Assembly (NCBI RefSeq): GCF_000959525.1
Contig: NZ_CP009832.1
Span: forward strand, 1,550,001 to 1,614,000
From: Burkholderia multivorans ATCC BAA-247
Lineage (GTDB): Bacteria; Pseudomonadota; Gammaproteobacteria; Burkholderiales; Burkholderiaceae
Direction of reading: 5' to 3'
Length of the DNA: 64,000 nt
Made by a program: the position numbers and the translations under genes
The notes under the pieces: generated by a model
The model's input: only the letters and a program-made list of their open reading frames with translations
Told to the model about the DNA's origin: nothing
Database searches by the model: none
Shown: positions 54,360 through 63,680 of the stretch, piece after piece
Position numbering within the stretch: the stretch's first letter is position 1
Layout of the letters: each line of letters begins with the position of its first letter

Positions 54360-55271
54360 ATGAAGATCGCACTCGACCCGTACATGATTCGCCACCTGCC
54401 GCTCGATCGGCTGCCGCACGCAGTCGCCGAGCTCGGTTACGACCAGATCGAGCTGTCGCCGCGCAGCGACTTCCTCGACTGGTGGGTGATGCCGCGCGCG
54501 ACGCGCGAGCGGATGGCCGCGTTCCGCCGCGCGCTGCGCGCGAGCGGTGTCGGACTCGCGTCGCTGCAGCCGATGTACCGCTGGGCGAGCCCGTTCGAAG
54601 ACGAGCGGCAGTGGGCCGTGCGCTGCTGGAAGAAGGCGATCGAGGTCGCGCTCGAAATGGAGTGCACGCTGATGGTGTCGGAGTTCGGGCGCGGCGCGTC
54701 GCCCGAACGCTCGGTCGGCGAGCGGCCGGGCGCGAACCCGAAGGAGCTCTGCGAAGCCGCGTGGTTCCGCTCGATGGACGCGCTGCTGCCCGTGCTCGAG
54801 CGCGAGCGCATCGTGCTGTCGGTCGAGCCGCATCCGGAGGACTGGATCGAGCAGCTGCAGCCGGCGATCGACATCGTCACGAACATCGGTTCGCCGTCGC
54901 TGAAGCTGTCGTACATCGCGCCGCATACGTTCTACTACGGCGACGACATGGCCGCGATGATCGCGCAGGCCGCGCCGATCCTCGCGCACGTGCGCGTGGC
55001 CGACACGTTCGACCACCGCAAGAGCAGCCAGCTGCGCTACATCGTGAACCCGCCGGGCTCGAACCAGATCCGCGTGCACCAGCATCTGGACATCGGGCAG
55101 GGCGAGATCGACTGGGACGTGTTCTTCCGCGCACTCGCCGATGCGGGCTTCGACGGCGTGATGTCGTCGTGCGTGTTCGCGTGGGAGGACCGTGCGGAAG
55201 CCTCCTCGCGCTACATGCGCGAGACGATCCAGCGCTACGTCGACCGCCATTTCGATCGCGCGGCGCGCTGA
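54360..55271 (+). CDS. sugar phosphate isomerase/epimerase (TIM barrel, IolH-like)
   Basis: A 303-residue xylose-isomerase-like TIM barrel (AP endonuclease family 2). MKIALDPYMIRHLPLDRLPHAVAELGYDQIELSPR is the N-terminal strand-helix. Metal-ligand candidates are Glu in VLSVEPHPEDW, Asp in VADTFDHR and the late IDWDVFFRALADAGFDGVMSS segment. Such genes accompany inositol clusters as iolH or iolI, and IolI interconverts inosose isomers. The exact step here is not established. It follows the permease by 37 bp and precedes iolG by 64 bp. Confidence 0.82.
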   Translation: MKIALDPYMIRHLPLDRLPHAVAELGYDQIELSPRSDFLDWWVMPRATRERMAAFRRALRASGVGLASLQPMYRWASPFEDERQWAVRCWKKAIEVALEMECTLMVSEFGRGASPERSVGERPGANPKELCEAAWFRSMDALLPVLERERIVLSVEPHPEDWIEQLQPAIDIVTNIGSPSLKLSYIAPHTFYYGDDMAAMIAQAAPILAHVRVADTFDHRKSSQLRYIVNPPGSNQIRVHQHLDIGQGEIDWDVFFRALADAGFDGVMSSCVFAWEDRAEASSRYMRETIQRYVDRHFDRAAR

Positions 55272-55335
55272 AACGATTCGATGGACCGACGGCGCGGCAC
55301 GCGCCCGCCGATAACGAACGACTGGAGATACCCTG

Positions 55336-56349
55336 ATGACCTTGCAAATCGGCGTGATCGGCTGCGGCGCGATCGGCCAGGACCATATTCGCAGGCTGAT
55401 GCGCACGCTGTCCGGCGCGCGCGTCGTCGCCGTCAACGACATCGATCCGCAGCAGGCGCGCGATGCGGTGACGCACTACGCGCCCGACGCGGAGATCTAC
55501 GCGGACGGCCGCGACCTGATCGCGGCCGCCGACGTGCAGGCCGTGCTCGTCACGTCGTGGGGGCCGACGCACGAGGCCTTCGTGCTCGACGCGATCGCGC
55601 ACGGCAAGCCCGTGTTCTGCGAGAAGCCGCTCGCGGTGACGGCCGAGGGCTGCATGCGGATCGTCGAAGCGGAACTCGCGCATGGCTCGCGGCTCGTGCA
55701 GGTCGGCTTCATGCGGCCGTACGACGAAGGTTATCGCGCGCTCAAGCGCGTGATCGACAGCGGCCAGATCGGCGCACCGTTGATGCTGCATTGCGCGCAC
55801 CGCAACCAGTCGGTCGGCGAGCGCTACACGACGGACATGGCGATCACCGACACGCTGATCCACGAACTCGACGTGCTGCGCTGGTTGCTCGGCGAGGACT
55901 ACGTGAGCGCGCAGGTCGTCTATCCGAAGAAGACGCGCCACGCGAGCACGCATCTCGCCGATCCGCAGATCGTGCTGCTCGAAACGGTGAGCGGCGTGCG
56001 CATCGACGTCGAGATCTTCGTGAACTGCCAGTACGGGTACGACATCCAGTGCGAGGTGGTCGGCGAGAACGGGATCGCGAAGCTGCCCGATCCGCCGGCC
56101 GTCGGGCTCAAGCATCTGGCGCGGCAGTCGGTCGAGATCATGACCGACTGGAAGGAGCGCTTCATCGCATCGTACGACGTCGAGCTGCAGGCGTTCATCG
56201 ACGGCGTGCGCCGGCAGGCACTCACGGGCCCGTCCGCATGGGACGGCTATGCGGCCGCGGTCGCGGCCGACGCCTGCGTGCGCGCGCAGAAGAGCGGGGC
56301 GGTCGAGCCGATCGCGATCGCCGAACGTCCCGCGTTCTATCGCGCTTGA
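55336..56349 (+). CDS. iolG: inositol 2-dehydrogenase IolG (Gfo/Idh/MocA family)
   Basis: The first catabolic enzyme, oxidising myo-inositol to 2-keto-myo-inositol with NAD+. The 337-residue protein has the Rossmann start [17 protein letters not shown], the family EKP motif in [11 protein letters not shown], and the C-terminal block [39 protein letters not shown], where Asp/His catalytic residues lie. Family length is about 335. GGAGA lies 8 bases before ATG 55336. A second, different Gfo/Idh gene lies downstream, so IolG identity rests on the closer resemblance of this one. Confidence 0.88.
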   Translation: MTLQIGVIGCGAIGQDHIRRLMRTLSGARVVAVNDIDPQQARDAVTHYAPDAEIYADGRDLIAAADVQAVLVTSWGPTHEAFVLDAIAHGKPVFCEKPLAVTAEGCMRIVEAELAHGSRLVQVGFMRPYDEGYRALKRVIDSGQIGAPLMLHCAHRNQSVGERYTTDMAITDTLIHELDVLRWLLGEDYVSAQVVYPKKTRHASTHLADPQIVLLETVSGVRIDVEIFVNCQYGYDIQCEVVGENGIAKLPDPPAVGLKHLARQSVEIMTDWKERFIASYDVELQAFIDGVRRQALTGPSAWDGYAAAVAADACVRAQKSGAVEPIAIAERPAFYRA

Positions 56350-56377
56350 GGCCAACCGCTTCCGGGAATCGACCGAC

Positions 56378-57304
56378 ATGACGATGAAGATCGGCTGCGC
56401 GCCGTGCTGCTGGGGCGTCGACGACGTGAGCAACCCGCACTTGCCGCCGTGGCGGCACGTGCTCGCCGAGGCGTCGGCGGCCGGGTATTCGGGCATCGAG
56501 CTTGGCCCGTACGGCTACATCCCGCTCGCGCTCGACGTCGTGCGCGCGGAGCTCGAACAGCAGCGGCTGAGCATCACGGCCGGCACGATCTTCGACGATC
56601 TCGTGTCGCCCGCGAATCTGCCGAACCTGCTGCGCCAGACGCGCGACATCTGCATGCTGATCACGCAGTTGCCGAAGCTGCCGACGCAGCGCGGGCAGCG
56701 TTATGCGGCGCCGTATCTCGTCGTGATGGATTGGGGTCACGACGAACGGGACTATGCGGCCGGTCACGGCGATCGCGCACCGCGGTTGCAGAAGGAGGAC
56801 TGGGCCGCGATGGTCGACCACATCCGGCAGATCGCGACGCTCGCGCGCGACGGGTTCGGCGTGCGCGCGGTGATTCATCCGCACGCGGGCGGCTATATCG
56901 AATTCGCGGACGAGATCGACCGGATCGTCGCCGACATACCGGCCGACACGGCGGGCCTCTGCCTCGATACGGGCCACCTCTACTACTCGGGCATGGACCC
57001 GTGCGAATGGCTGCGCCGCCATGCGGCGCGGCTCGATTACGTGCATTTCAAGGATATCGACGCGGCCGTATACGACGCGGTGATGAGCGAGCGGATCCGC
57101 TTCTTCGATGCATGCGCGCGCGGCGTGATGTGTCCGATCGGCCGTGGCGTGCTCGATTACCGCGCGATCAAGGGCACGCTCGACGACATCGGCTACGCCG
57201 GCTACATCACGATCGAACAGGAGCGCGATCCACGCAATGCGGACACGAGCCTGCGCGACGTCGCGGCGAGCCGCGCGTTTCTCGCATCGGCCGGGTTCGC
57301 CTGA
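56378..57304 (+). CDS. IolE/IolI-like TIM-barrel isomerase or dehydratase
   Basis: A 308-residue TIM-barrel protein of the xylose-isomerase-like family with a full set of metal-binding motifs: GYSGIELGPYGYIP, AVIHPHAGGYIEF, GLCLDTGHLYYSG, LDYVHFKDID and YITIEQERDP at the C-terminus. It looks closer to IolE/IolI and sugar-phosphate isomerases than to the TIM-barrel gene two positions upstream. It may dehydrate or epimerise an inosose from other inositol stereoisomers. ATG 56378 is used; ATG 56384 is two codons later. It follows iolG after 28 bases. Confidence 0.82.
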   Translation: MTMKIGCAPCCWGVDDVSNPHLPPWRHVLAEASAAGYSGIELGPYGYIPLALDVVRAELEQQRLSITAGTIFDDLVSPANLPNLLRQTRDICMLITQLPKLPTQRGQRYAAPYLVVMDWGHDERDYAAGHGDRAPRLQKEDWAAMVDHIRQIATLARDGFGVRAVIHPHAGGYIEFADEIDRIVADIPADTAGLCLDTGHLYYSGMDPCEWLRRHAARLDYVHFKDIDAAVYDAVMSERIRFFDACARGVMCPIGRGVLDYRAIKGTLDDIGYAGYITIEQERDPRNADTSLRDVAASRAFLASAGFA

Positions 57305-57390
57305 ACGATGCATCCGCGCGACTGCGCGAAGAACGAAATCGAACCGCTGAATACGGAACACCCGGATACGCACTGAGGACCACGAACATC

Positions 57391-58563
57391 ATGATCGACG
57401 GACAGATTCTGCTTGGACATTCGATTCCCTGGGCGATGGTCGGCGGCGGCCTGGGCAGCCAGATCGGCTACAGCCACCGCTCGGCCGCGCTGCGCGACGG
57501 CAGCTTCCGGCTCGTCGCCGGCGCGTTCGACCTCGATCCCGAGCGCGGGCGGCAGTTCGGCGTGAAGCTCGGCGTCGACGCCGAGCGCTGCTATCCGGAC
57601 TATCAGACGATGTTCGACGCCGAAGCGAAGCGCGAGGACGGCATCCGCGCGGTCTCGATCGCGACGCCGAACAACACGCACTTCGAGATCTGCCGCGCGG
57701 CGCTGAACGCGGGGCTGCACGTGGTTTGCGAGAAGCCGCTCTGCTTCACGACGCAGGAGGCCGAGGCGCTGCAGCGGCTGGCCGTCGAGAAGAACCGGAT
57801 CGTCGGCGTCGCGTACGGTTATTCGGGCCACCAGATGATCGAGCAGGCGCGCGAGATGATCGCGCGCGGCGATCTCGGCGAGATCCGCATCGTGCAGATG
57901 CAGTTCGCGCACGGCTTTCACAGCGACGGCGTCGAAGCCGAGAGCGCGGCCGCGCGCTGGCGCGTCGACCCGAAGTTCGCGGGGCCGAGCTACGTGCTCG
58001 GCGACATCGGCACGCATCCGCTCTACATCGCCGAAGTCATGGTGCCGTGGCTGAAGATCCGCCGGCTGATGTGCTCGCGGCAGAGCTTCGTGAAGAGCCG
58101 CGCGCCGCTGGAGGACAACGCGTTCACGATCATGGAATACGACACGGGCGCGATCGGCTACGTGTGGTCGAGTGCGGTGAACGCCGGCTCGATGCATGGG
58201 CAGAAGGTGCGCGTGATCGGCTCGAAGGCGAGCGTCGAATGGTGGGACGAGCATCCGAACCAGCTGCGCTACGAGGTGCAGGGGCAGCCTGCGCAGATGC
58301 TCGATCGCGGCATGCCGTACCTGCATCCGGACGCATTGCGCGAGGACCGGATCGGCGCCGGCCATCCGGAAGGGTTGTTCGACGCATGGTCGAATCTGTA
58401 CGCGCGCTTCGCGCTCGCGATGGACGCGGCCGATCGCGGCGACGCCGACGCGCTCAAGGGCATCCGCTTTCCCGATGTCCACGCCGGCGTCGAGGGCGTG
58501 CGCTGGGTCGAGAACTGCGTGCGCTCGGCCGACGCGGGCGGCGTGTGGGTCGACTACCGCTGA
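57391..58563 (+). CDS. second Gfo/Idh/MocA oxidoreductase (scyllo-inositol dehydrogenase-like)
   Basis: A 390-residue NAD(P)-dependent dehydrogenase. The dinucleotide motif reads AMVGGGLGSQIGYSHRSAAL near the N-terminus, EKP is present in VVCEKPLCFTTQEAE, and the C-terminal domain has GPSYVLGDIGTHPLYIAEVM. It is longer than IolG (337) and belongs to another branch, like the enzymes that handle scyllo-inositol or further oxidised inositols. GAGGA lies about 12 bases before ATG 57391. It is the last metabolic gene of the rightward arm, 86 bp after the TIM-barrel gene. Confidence 0.86.
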   Translation: MIDGQILLGHSIPWAMVGGGLGSQIGYSHRSAALRDGSFRLVAGAFDLDPERGRQFGVKLGVDAERCYPDYQTMFDAEAKREDGIRAVSIATPNNTHFEICRAALNAGLHVVCEKPLCFTTQEAEALQRLAVEKNRIVGVAYGYSGHQMIEQAREMIARGDLGEIRIVQMQFAHGFHSDGVEAESAAARWRVDPKFAGPSYVLGDIGTHPLYIAEVMVPWLKIRRLMCSRQSFVKSRAPLEDNAFTIMEYDTGAIGYVWSSAVNAGSMHGQKVRVIGSKASVEWWDEHPNQLRYEVQGQPAQMLDRGMPYLHPDALREDRIGAGHPEGLFDAWSNLYARFALAMDAADRGDADALKGIRFPDVHAGVEGVRWVENCVRSADAGGVWVDYR

Positions 58564-58840
58564 GTTGCGCGCCGCGACGCACGGCGGCGCGCGTGGTGCG
58601 CGCGCCGCGGCGCCGGCCGCCGCCGTCGGTGCACGCCCTAAGCTTTACGCCGCCGCGACGCCGGTGGAGAATCGTTCCGGTATCGCCGCGGTGTGCTGGC
58701 CCGTGATGATCGAGCGCGTGGGAGCGAGCAGGCGGCGCGAGACGCGTCGCAAACGTGTTTAAATTCGCCCTTCATGCATGTGTTCATGCGGTGTCCCGAG
58801 CCGCGTTCGCGTATCGGGGCCGTCCATTTCGCGCCATTCG

Positions 58841-59725
58841 ATGACTTCGTCCGAGAAACCTCCCGCCACCGTCGAGCAGTTCCTGCAGCGTCTGACGCAG
58901 GAGTACGACGGCCTCAGCAACCGCCTGAAGGTCATTGCGCGGCACGTCGAAACGCACCGGGACCAGCTCGGCCTCGAAGGGATCCAGTCGCTCGCCGAGG
59001 CGTGCGGCGTGCAGCCGTCGGCGGTCGTGCGCTTCGCGAAGCACTTCGGGTTCTCGGGCTTCTCCGAGATGCAGCGGCTGTTTCGCGAAGGGCTCGCGCA
59101 GCAGATCGCGCCGGGCCGTGCCTACAGCCTGCGGCTGCGCGACGTGATCGAATCGGGTTCGTCGAGCCTGCAGCCCGAGCAGATCGCCGACGAGTTCATC
59201 AAGGGCAGCATTGCGGGCATGCAGCAGCTGCGGCAGACGCTCGACCCGGCGGCGCTCGCGCAGGCGGTCGATCTGCTGGCCGACACGCAGGCGATCTGGA
59301 TCGCCGGCTCGCGCCGCGCGTTTCCGATCGCCGTGTATCTCGACTATGCGCTGCAGCATACCGACAAGCGCATCGGGCTGTTCAGCGCGCTCGGCAGCAT
59401 GCATCTCGGCCAGATCCGCTCGGTGCGCGACGGCGACGTGATGATCGTGATCTCGTTCATGCCGTATGCGGAAGAGACGGTTCAGGTCGCGCAGCAGGCC
59501 GTGCAGCGCGGCGCGCGGCTGATCGCGATCACCGACAGCCGGATGAGCCCGATCGCGCGGGAAGCCGAGGTGACGCTGATGGTGCAGGAAAGCGCGACGT
59601 TCGGATTCCGCGCGCTGACGGCGTCGATGGGTCTCGCACAGAGCCTGTTCGTCGCGCTCGCGTATCGGCTCGAGCTGTCGTACCTGCCGAGCGCCGACGG
59701 CGCGCACGGCTCGAAGGCCGGCTGA
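58841..59725 (+). CDS. iolR: RpiR family regulator, probable IolR
   Basis: A 294-residue RpiR-type regulator: N-terminal HTH (about 15-90, VIARHVETHRDQLGLEGIQSLAEACGVQPSAVVRFAKHFGFSGFSEMQRLF) and C-terminal SIS sugar-phosphate-binding domain (IWIAGSRRAFPIAVYLDYAL ... VISFMPYAEETVQVAQ). RpiR proteins repress inositol genes in rhizobia and enterics and sense a pathway intermediate. GGAA-N6-TTCC sites in the iol promoter region fit this role. ATG 58841 gives MTSSEKPPATVEQFLQRL; an in-frame start at 58778 adds 21 poorly conserved residues. It has its own 277-bp upstream gap. Confidence 0.88.
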   Translation: MTSSEKPPATVEQFLQRLTQEYDGLSNRLKVIARHVETHRDQLGLEGIQSLAEACGVQPSAVVRFAKHFGFSGFSEMQRLFREGLAQQIAPGRAYSLRLRDVIESGSSSLQPEQIADEFIKGSIAGMQQLRQTLDPAALAQAVDLLADTQAIWIAGSRRAFPIAVYLDYALQHTDKRIGLFSALGSMHLGQIRSVRDGDVMIVISFMPYAEETVQVAQQAVQRGARLIAITDSRMSPIAREAEVTLMVQESATFGFRALTASMGLAQSLFVALAYRLELSYLPSADGAHGSKAG

Positions 59726-59736
59726 CGCCGCGCCGG

Positions 59737-59759
59737 CCTCGGCGCACCGCCCGCCGAGG
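59737..59759. terminator. GC-rich hairpin between convergent iolR and mmsA
   Basis: CCTCGGCG and CGCCGAGG form a perfect 8-bp stem around a 7-base loop, in the 52-bp gap between converging genes. Neither strand has a T-run after it, so it may be a weak or Rho-assisted terminator. Confidence 0.35.
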
Positions 59760-59777
59760 GGCGGCGCGCCGCCGTGG

Positions 59778-61298
59778 TCACTTCGCGGTCGGCATCGCGA
59801 ACTCGGCACCCTTGCCGATGCTAGACGACCAGCGCTGCATCACCGACTTCTGCCGCGTATAGAAGCGCACGCCTTCCTCGCCGTACGCGTGCATGTCGCC
59901 GAACAGGCTCTTCTTCCAGCCGCCGAAGCCGTGCCACGCCATCGGCACCGGAATCGGCACGTTGATGCCGACCATCCCGACCTGGATGCGCCGCGCGAAC
60001 TCGCGCGCGATGCCGCCGTCGCTCGTGAAGCACGACACGCCGTTGCCGAACTCGTGCCCGTTGATCAGGTCGACCGCTTCGCCGAAGTCCTTCACGCGCA
60101 CGCAGCCTAGCACCGGCCCGAAGATCTCTTCCTTGTAGATTCGCATGTCGGGCGTCACGTGATCGAACAGCGTACCGCCGGTGAAGAAGCCTTGCTCGCG
60201 GCCCGGCACGCGCAGCCCGCGGCCGTCGACGACCAGTTGCGCGCCTTCCTGCACGCCGAGCTCGATATAGCTTTCGATGCGCTTGAGCGCCTCGCCCGTG
60301 ACGATCGGGCCCATCTCGACTTCCGGCGACATCCCGTCGCCGATCACGAGCTTGCGCGCGCGCTCGGCGACGGCCGGCACGATCCGCTCGGCGACATCGC
60401 CGACCAGCACCGCGACGCTGATCGCCATGCAGCGCTCGCCGGCCGAGCCGTACGCGGCGCCGATCAGTGCGTCGACGGCCTGCTCGAGGTTCGCGTCCGG
60501 CATCACGACGAGGTGGTTCTTCGCACCGCCGAGCGCCTGCACGCGCTTGCCCGACTGCACCGCGCGCTGCTGCACGTACGCGGCGATCGGCGTCGAGCCG
60601 ACGAAGCTGACGGCCTGCACGTCGGGATGATCGAGCAGCGCGTCGACGGCGCCCTTGTCGCCCTGCACGACGTTGAACACGCCGGGCGGCAGCCCGGCCT
60701 GCGTGAGCAGGTCGGCGATGTAGAGCGCAGCCGACGGGTCGCGCTCGCTCGGCTTCAGCACGAACGTGTTGCCCGTCGCGATCGCGACCGGGAACATCCA
60801 GCACGGCACCATGCACGGAAAGTTGAACGGCGTGATGCCGGCGACGACGCCGAGCGGCTGACGCATCGTCCAGTTGTCGATGCCGGTGCTGACCTGGTCG
60901 GTGTAGTCGCCCTTCAGCAGTTGCGGAATGCCGCACGCGAATTCGACGATGTCGATGCCGCGCGCGACTTCGCCCTGCGCGTCGGAGAACACCTTGCCGT
61001 GCTCGGCGGTGATGATCGCCGCGAGCGCGTCGCGATGCTCGTTCATCAACTGCAGGAAACGGTGCAGCACGCGCGCGCGGCGAATCGGCGGCGTCGCGGC
61101 CCAGTCCGGAAACGCCGCGGCGGCCGACGCGACGGCCCGCTGTACTTCGCCGTCGTCGGCCAGTGCGACGCGACGCACCGCGCGGCCGAGCGCAGGATTG
61201 AAGACGTCCTGGAAGCGGCCGCTGCGGCCGGCCACAGGCGCGCCGTCGAGGTAGTGGCCGACGTCGGCATCGGACGTATACGCGGGAACCGGGTTCAT
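59778..61298 (-). CDS. mmsA: CoA-acylating methylmalonate-semialdehyde dehydrogenase (MmsA/IolA)
   Basis: The enzyme converts malonic or methylmalonic semialdehyde to acetyl-CoA or propionyl-CoA with loss of CO2, completing inositol (and valine) breakdown. The 506-residue aldehyde dehydrogenase has the MmsA-type signature [45 protein letters not shown], catalytic Cys290 in AGERCMAIS, and [17 protein letters not shown] near the end. AGGAGA lies 3-8 bases before ATG 61298. It converges with iolR and is divergent from a LysR gene, so it may be regulated separately from the iol operons and serve valine catabolism too. Confidence 0.95.
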   Translation of the reverse strand: MNPVPAYTSDADVGHYLDGAPVAGRSGRFQDVFNPALGRAVRRVALADDGEVQRAVASAAAAFPDWAATPPIRRARVLHRFLQLMNEHRDALAAIITAEHGKVFSDAQGEVARGIDIVEFACGIPQLLKGDYTDQVSTGIDNWTMRQPLGVVAGITPFNFPCMVPCWMFPVAIATGNTFVLKPSERDPSAALYIADLLTQAGLPPGVFNVVQGDKGAVDALLDHPDVQAVSFVGSTPIAAYVQQRAVQSGKRVQALGGAKNHLVVMPDANLEQAVDALIGAAYGSAGERCMAISVAVLVGDVAERIVPAVAERARKLVIGDGMSPEVEMGPIVTGEALKRIESYIELGVQEGAQLVVDGRGLRVPGREQGFFTGGTLFDHVTPDMRIYKEEIFGPVLGCVRVKDFGEAVDLINGHEFGNGVSCFTSDGGIAREFARRIQVGMVGINVPIPVPMAWHGFGGWKKSLFGDMHAYGEEGVRFYTRQKSVMQRWSSSIGKGAEFAMPTAK

Positions 61299-61385
61299 CG
61301 TGTCTCCTGAAGATTCGGGGGAAGGGAAGGCCTCAGTCTAGGGAAACGCGGCGGGCCGGAGAAGGCCGCGCAGCTTGATTCACTG

Positions 61386-61399
61386 TTCAGAATTCTGAA
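61386..61399. promoter_or_regulatory. 14-bp palindrome in mmsA-lysR divergent region
   Basis: TTCAGAATTCTGAA is a perfect palindrome 11 bases before the LysR ATG, in the 111-bp divergent region. It is a plausible binding site for that LysR protein, controlling itself and mmsA. Confidence 0.5.
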
Positions 61400-61409
61400 T
61401 AATCGGCGG

Positions 61410-62345
61410 ATGAATCAGCAAAATGTCCAGGCGCTCTGGCCGCACATCCATTCGCTGACGGTGCTGGCCGCCGCCGGCAGCTTCACGGCCGCCGCGCAGC
61501 GGCTCGGGATCAGCAAGGCCGCGATGAGTCAGCGCATCGCCGATCTCGAAAAGGCGGCCGGCGTGCCGCTCGTGCGCCGCACGACGCGCAGCGTGCGGCT
61601 CACCGACGCGGGCCGGACGCTCGTCGACAGCACGCGCGACGCGTTCGAGTCGATCGGCCAGCATTTCGCGCGCGTCAAGGAGCTCGCCGGCGAGCCGCGC
61701 GGGCTCGTGCGCGTGACGGCGCCGGTCGCGCTCGGCCGCCAGCAGATCGTCCCGCATCTGCCGGATTTCCTGCGCGCGCATCCGGGCGTGCATCTCGAAC
61801 TCGACCTGTCGGACCGGCTGCATTCGCTGACGCAGGAAGGCTTCGATCTCGCGATCCGCCATACGACGACCGCGCCGCAAACACACGTCGCATGGAAGCT
61901 CTGCGATACGCGCTCGCTGCTCGTCGCCAGCCGCGACTATCTCGACGCACGAGGCGCGCCGCGCCATCCGCGCGAACTCGTCGACCACAGCTGCCTCTGC
62001 TATCTGCGCGACAACGAGCCGGCCGCGTGGAGCTTCGAGCTGCAGGGCAGGCGGCGCGAGCGCGTCAGCGTGCCGGTGCGCGGCAGCTTCGCGGCGAACA
62101 ACAGCGAGGCGATGCGCGAGGCCGCGCTCGGCGGGCTCGGCATCGCGCTGCTGCCCGATTTCAGCGCGCGGCGCGATCTCGATGCGGGCCGGCTCGTATC
62201 GCTGCTCGACGGGTGGCGGCCGTCCGGCGCGTTCGGCGACCACATCTTCGCGATCCGGCCGTACAGCGCGGTCGTGCCGAGCGCCGTGCGCGCGCTCGTG
62301 CGCCATCTGCGCGAGCGGCTGGCGGGCGGCTTCTCGGGCGCATGA
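61410..62345 (+). CDS. LysR family transcriptional regulator (divergent from mmsA)
   Basis: A 311-residue LysR regulator of the group with winged helix LTVLAAAGSFTAAAQRLGISKAAMSQRIADLEKAAGVPLVRRTTRSVRLTDAG and effector domain RGLVRVTAPVALGRQQIVPHLPDFL. The divergent position relative to mmsA suggests it governs the semialdehyde dehydrogenase. A perfect palindrome lies just before its start. No TIR or duplication signs are seen. Confidence 0.92.
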   Translation: MNQQNVQALWPHIHSLTVLAAAGSFTAAAQRLGISKAAMSQRIADLEKAAGVPLVRRTTRSVRLTDAGRTLVDSTRDAFESIGQHFARVKELAGEPRGLVRVTAPVALGRQQIVPHLPDFLRAHPGVHLELDLSDRLHSLTQEGFDLAIRHTTTAPQTHVAWKLCDTRSLLVASRDYLDARGAPRHPRELVDHSCLCYLRDNEPAAWSFELQGRRRERVSVPVRGSFAANNSEAMREAALGGLGIALLPDFSARRDLDAGRLVSLLDGWRPSGAFGDHIFAIRPYSAVVPSAVRALVRHLRERLAGGFSGA

Positions 62346-62488
62346 CGGGCCCGCAACGGCCCCGTCACGGCCTCGCCACGGGCCTGCGACGGCCGCGTCG
62401 GGCCGTCCGGCGCGCGCGGCCGCGCTGCGGTAAAATCGCGGCTTCCTCCCGCGCCCCGTGCGGCGCGCCATTCGAAGGTCGACAGCCG

Positions 62489-62716
62489 ATGCAGATTCAC
62501 AAGGAAGTGGACGCGCGCGGGCTCAATTGCCCGTTGCCGATCCTGCGCGCGAAGAAAGCGCTCGCCGATATGGAAAGCGGGCAAATCCTGAAGGTGCTCG
62601 CGACCGATCCGGGCTCCCAGCGCGACTTTGCCGCGTTCGCGAAGCAGACCGGCAACGAAATCGTCGAATCGACGACGCAGGACAAGACCTTCGTGTTCCT
62701 GATGCGTCGCCGCTGA
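62489..62716 (+). CDS. TusA/SirA-like sulfurtransferase
   Basis: A 75-residue TusA-family protein, a small sulfur carrier that takes persulfide from a cysteine desulfurase. The key CPxP motif is present as DARGLNCPLPILRAKKAL with Cys14 as carrier residue; VLATDPGSQRDFAAFAKQTGNE is the second conserved block. The role in tRNA thiolation versus other sulfur routes cannot be told. The start is the ATG at 62489 (MQIHKEVDARG). It stands alone. Confidence 0.9.
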   Translation: MQIHKEVDARGLNCPLPILRAKKALADMESGQILKVLATDPGSQRDFAAFAKQTGNEIVESTTQDKTFVFLMRRR

Positions 62717-62994
62717 CGCGACGCCACGCCACACCACACCGCTCGCCGTGCGCCGCCCACGGCGCAAACGCGTCGGCGCGCCGCGCCGCGCCGTGTTGCA
62801 GGGCCGCCCCGGCCCTGTCCGGCACGTTCCCGAGCCGCGCCAGTCTGACAATTCTTAAACCTCGGTTTGCCGGCGGCTGCGTATACTGGCCCGTCCGGTC
62901 GTCCGTGCTGTTCGGGCGCGCCGGCCACGGTACGTCGAAGAGGCAGGCACGGGGGCCACGCCCGACGCGACCGTCGTATAAGGGGGGAGAGGAC

Positions 62995-63372
62995 ATGTCC
63001 TTCAGACCAGGGACCCGACGAAGTCCGTCCACAAGGGATTGCATTGCATCCGCCTGCACGCCGGCATCGAGCCGCGTGGAGCTGGATCCGCAGCAGGACC
63101 GCCATGCGCGGGCCGCACTCGAGGCATACGCCGATTCGGCGGCGGCCGAGATGCCGTGGCTGGCCGAATGGCTCGGCGAGCGGCTGCGCGACGCCGCGCA
63201 GCACGACGCGCCGGCCGTCACGTATTGCAGCGCGACCGTCGAACGCGTGTTCGATCTCGCGCACGCCTGGGCGGCGAACCGGCCCGACTATGCGGCCGCC
63301 GCGTGGGAAGAGGTGCGCGGCCAACTGCAGCGGATGCTCGCGCAGCACGCGCCGGCCGACGACTGGCTGTAA
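62995..63372 (+). CDS. hypothetical protein
   Basis: A 125-residue protein with a strong ribosome site (a GGGGGGAGAGG run) before ATG 62995. I do not recognise it. The first 25 residues are basic and Ser/Thr-rich; the rest (from about SSRVELDPQQDRHARAALEAYA) is helical, with several Trp and acidic residues (MPWLAEWLGERLRDA, AAAWEEVRGQLQRML). No signal peptide or membrane helix. A TATACT hexamer at 62882 could be its -10 element. It precedes a response regulator gene by 308 bp. Confidence 0.62.
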   Translation: MSFRPGTRRSPSTRDCIASACTPASSRVELDPQQDRHARAALEAYADSAAAEMPWLAEWLGERLRDAAQHDAPAVTYCSATVERVFDLAHAWAANRPDYAAAAWEEVRGQLQRMLAQHAPADDWL

Positions 63373-63680
63373 CGCGGAACCGGTGCGGTCGCGGCCGGGG
63401 CCAGGGCCAGGGCCGCGGCGATCGCGCGACAACGACGATTATTCGAAGAATGAGCCGTAGTCCACGCAATTCCCTGGCGAATTTCATACTACTATGCTGA
63501 AATCGCCGGTTCGTCCGTGCCCCGTTTTTGAGATATGTTGCCGGGGCAACCGTGTCGCATCCGTTGCGCGGCGGCGACCGGCGGCTCGAGGGCCGGTATC
63601 GGGGCCGCGCCGCAGTCGATGCGGCAGCGGCAGGAGCGGGGAGTTGAACTGGACGAATCGCTTTCGATTTGCGGGGTGCT
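63373..63680. other. 308-bp region upstream of the response regulator
   Basis: No gene seen. The part 63435-63535 is AT-richer and probably carries the promoter. GTTGCCGGGGCAAC (63537-63550) is an inverted repeat, and GGCCAGGGCCAGGGCC near 63396 is a short tandem repeat of unknown meaning. AGGAGCGGGGAG ends 38 bases before the ATG, too far to be its ribosome site. Confidence 0.5.

Noticed and set aside
58667-58700. GGAG-N5-TTCC near 58674 as a third IolR site before the RpiR gene
   Set aside because: Both the half-site and the spacing deviate from GGAA-N6-TTCC, so it is not distinguishable from chance.
63393-63411. GGGCCA-type tandem repeat as start of a CRISPR or structural array
   Set aside because: Only two to three 6-base units with no spacers; a simple low-complexity stretch.
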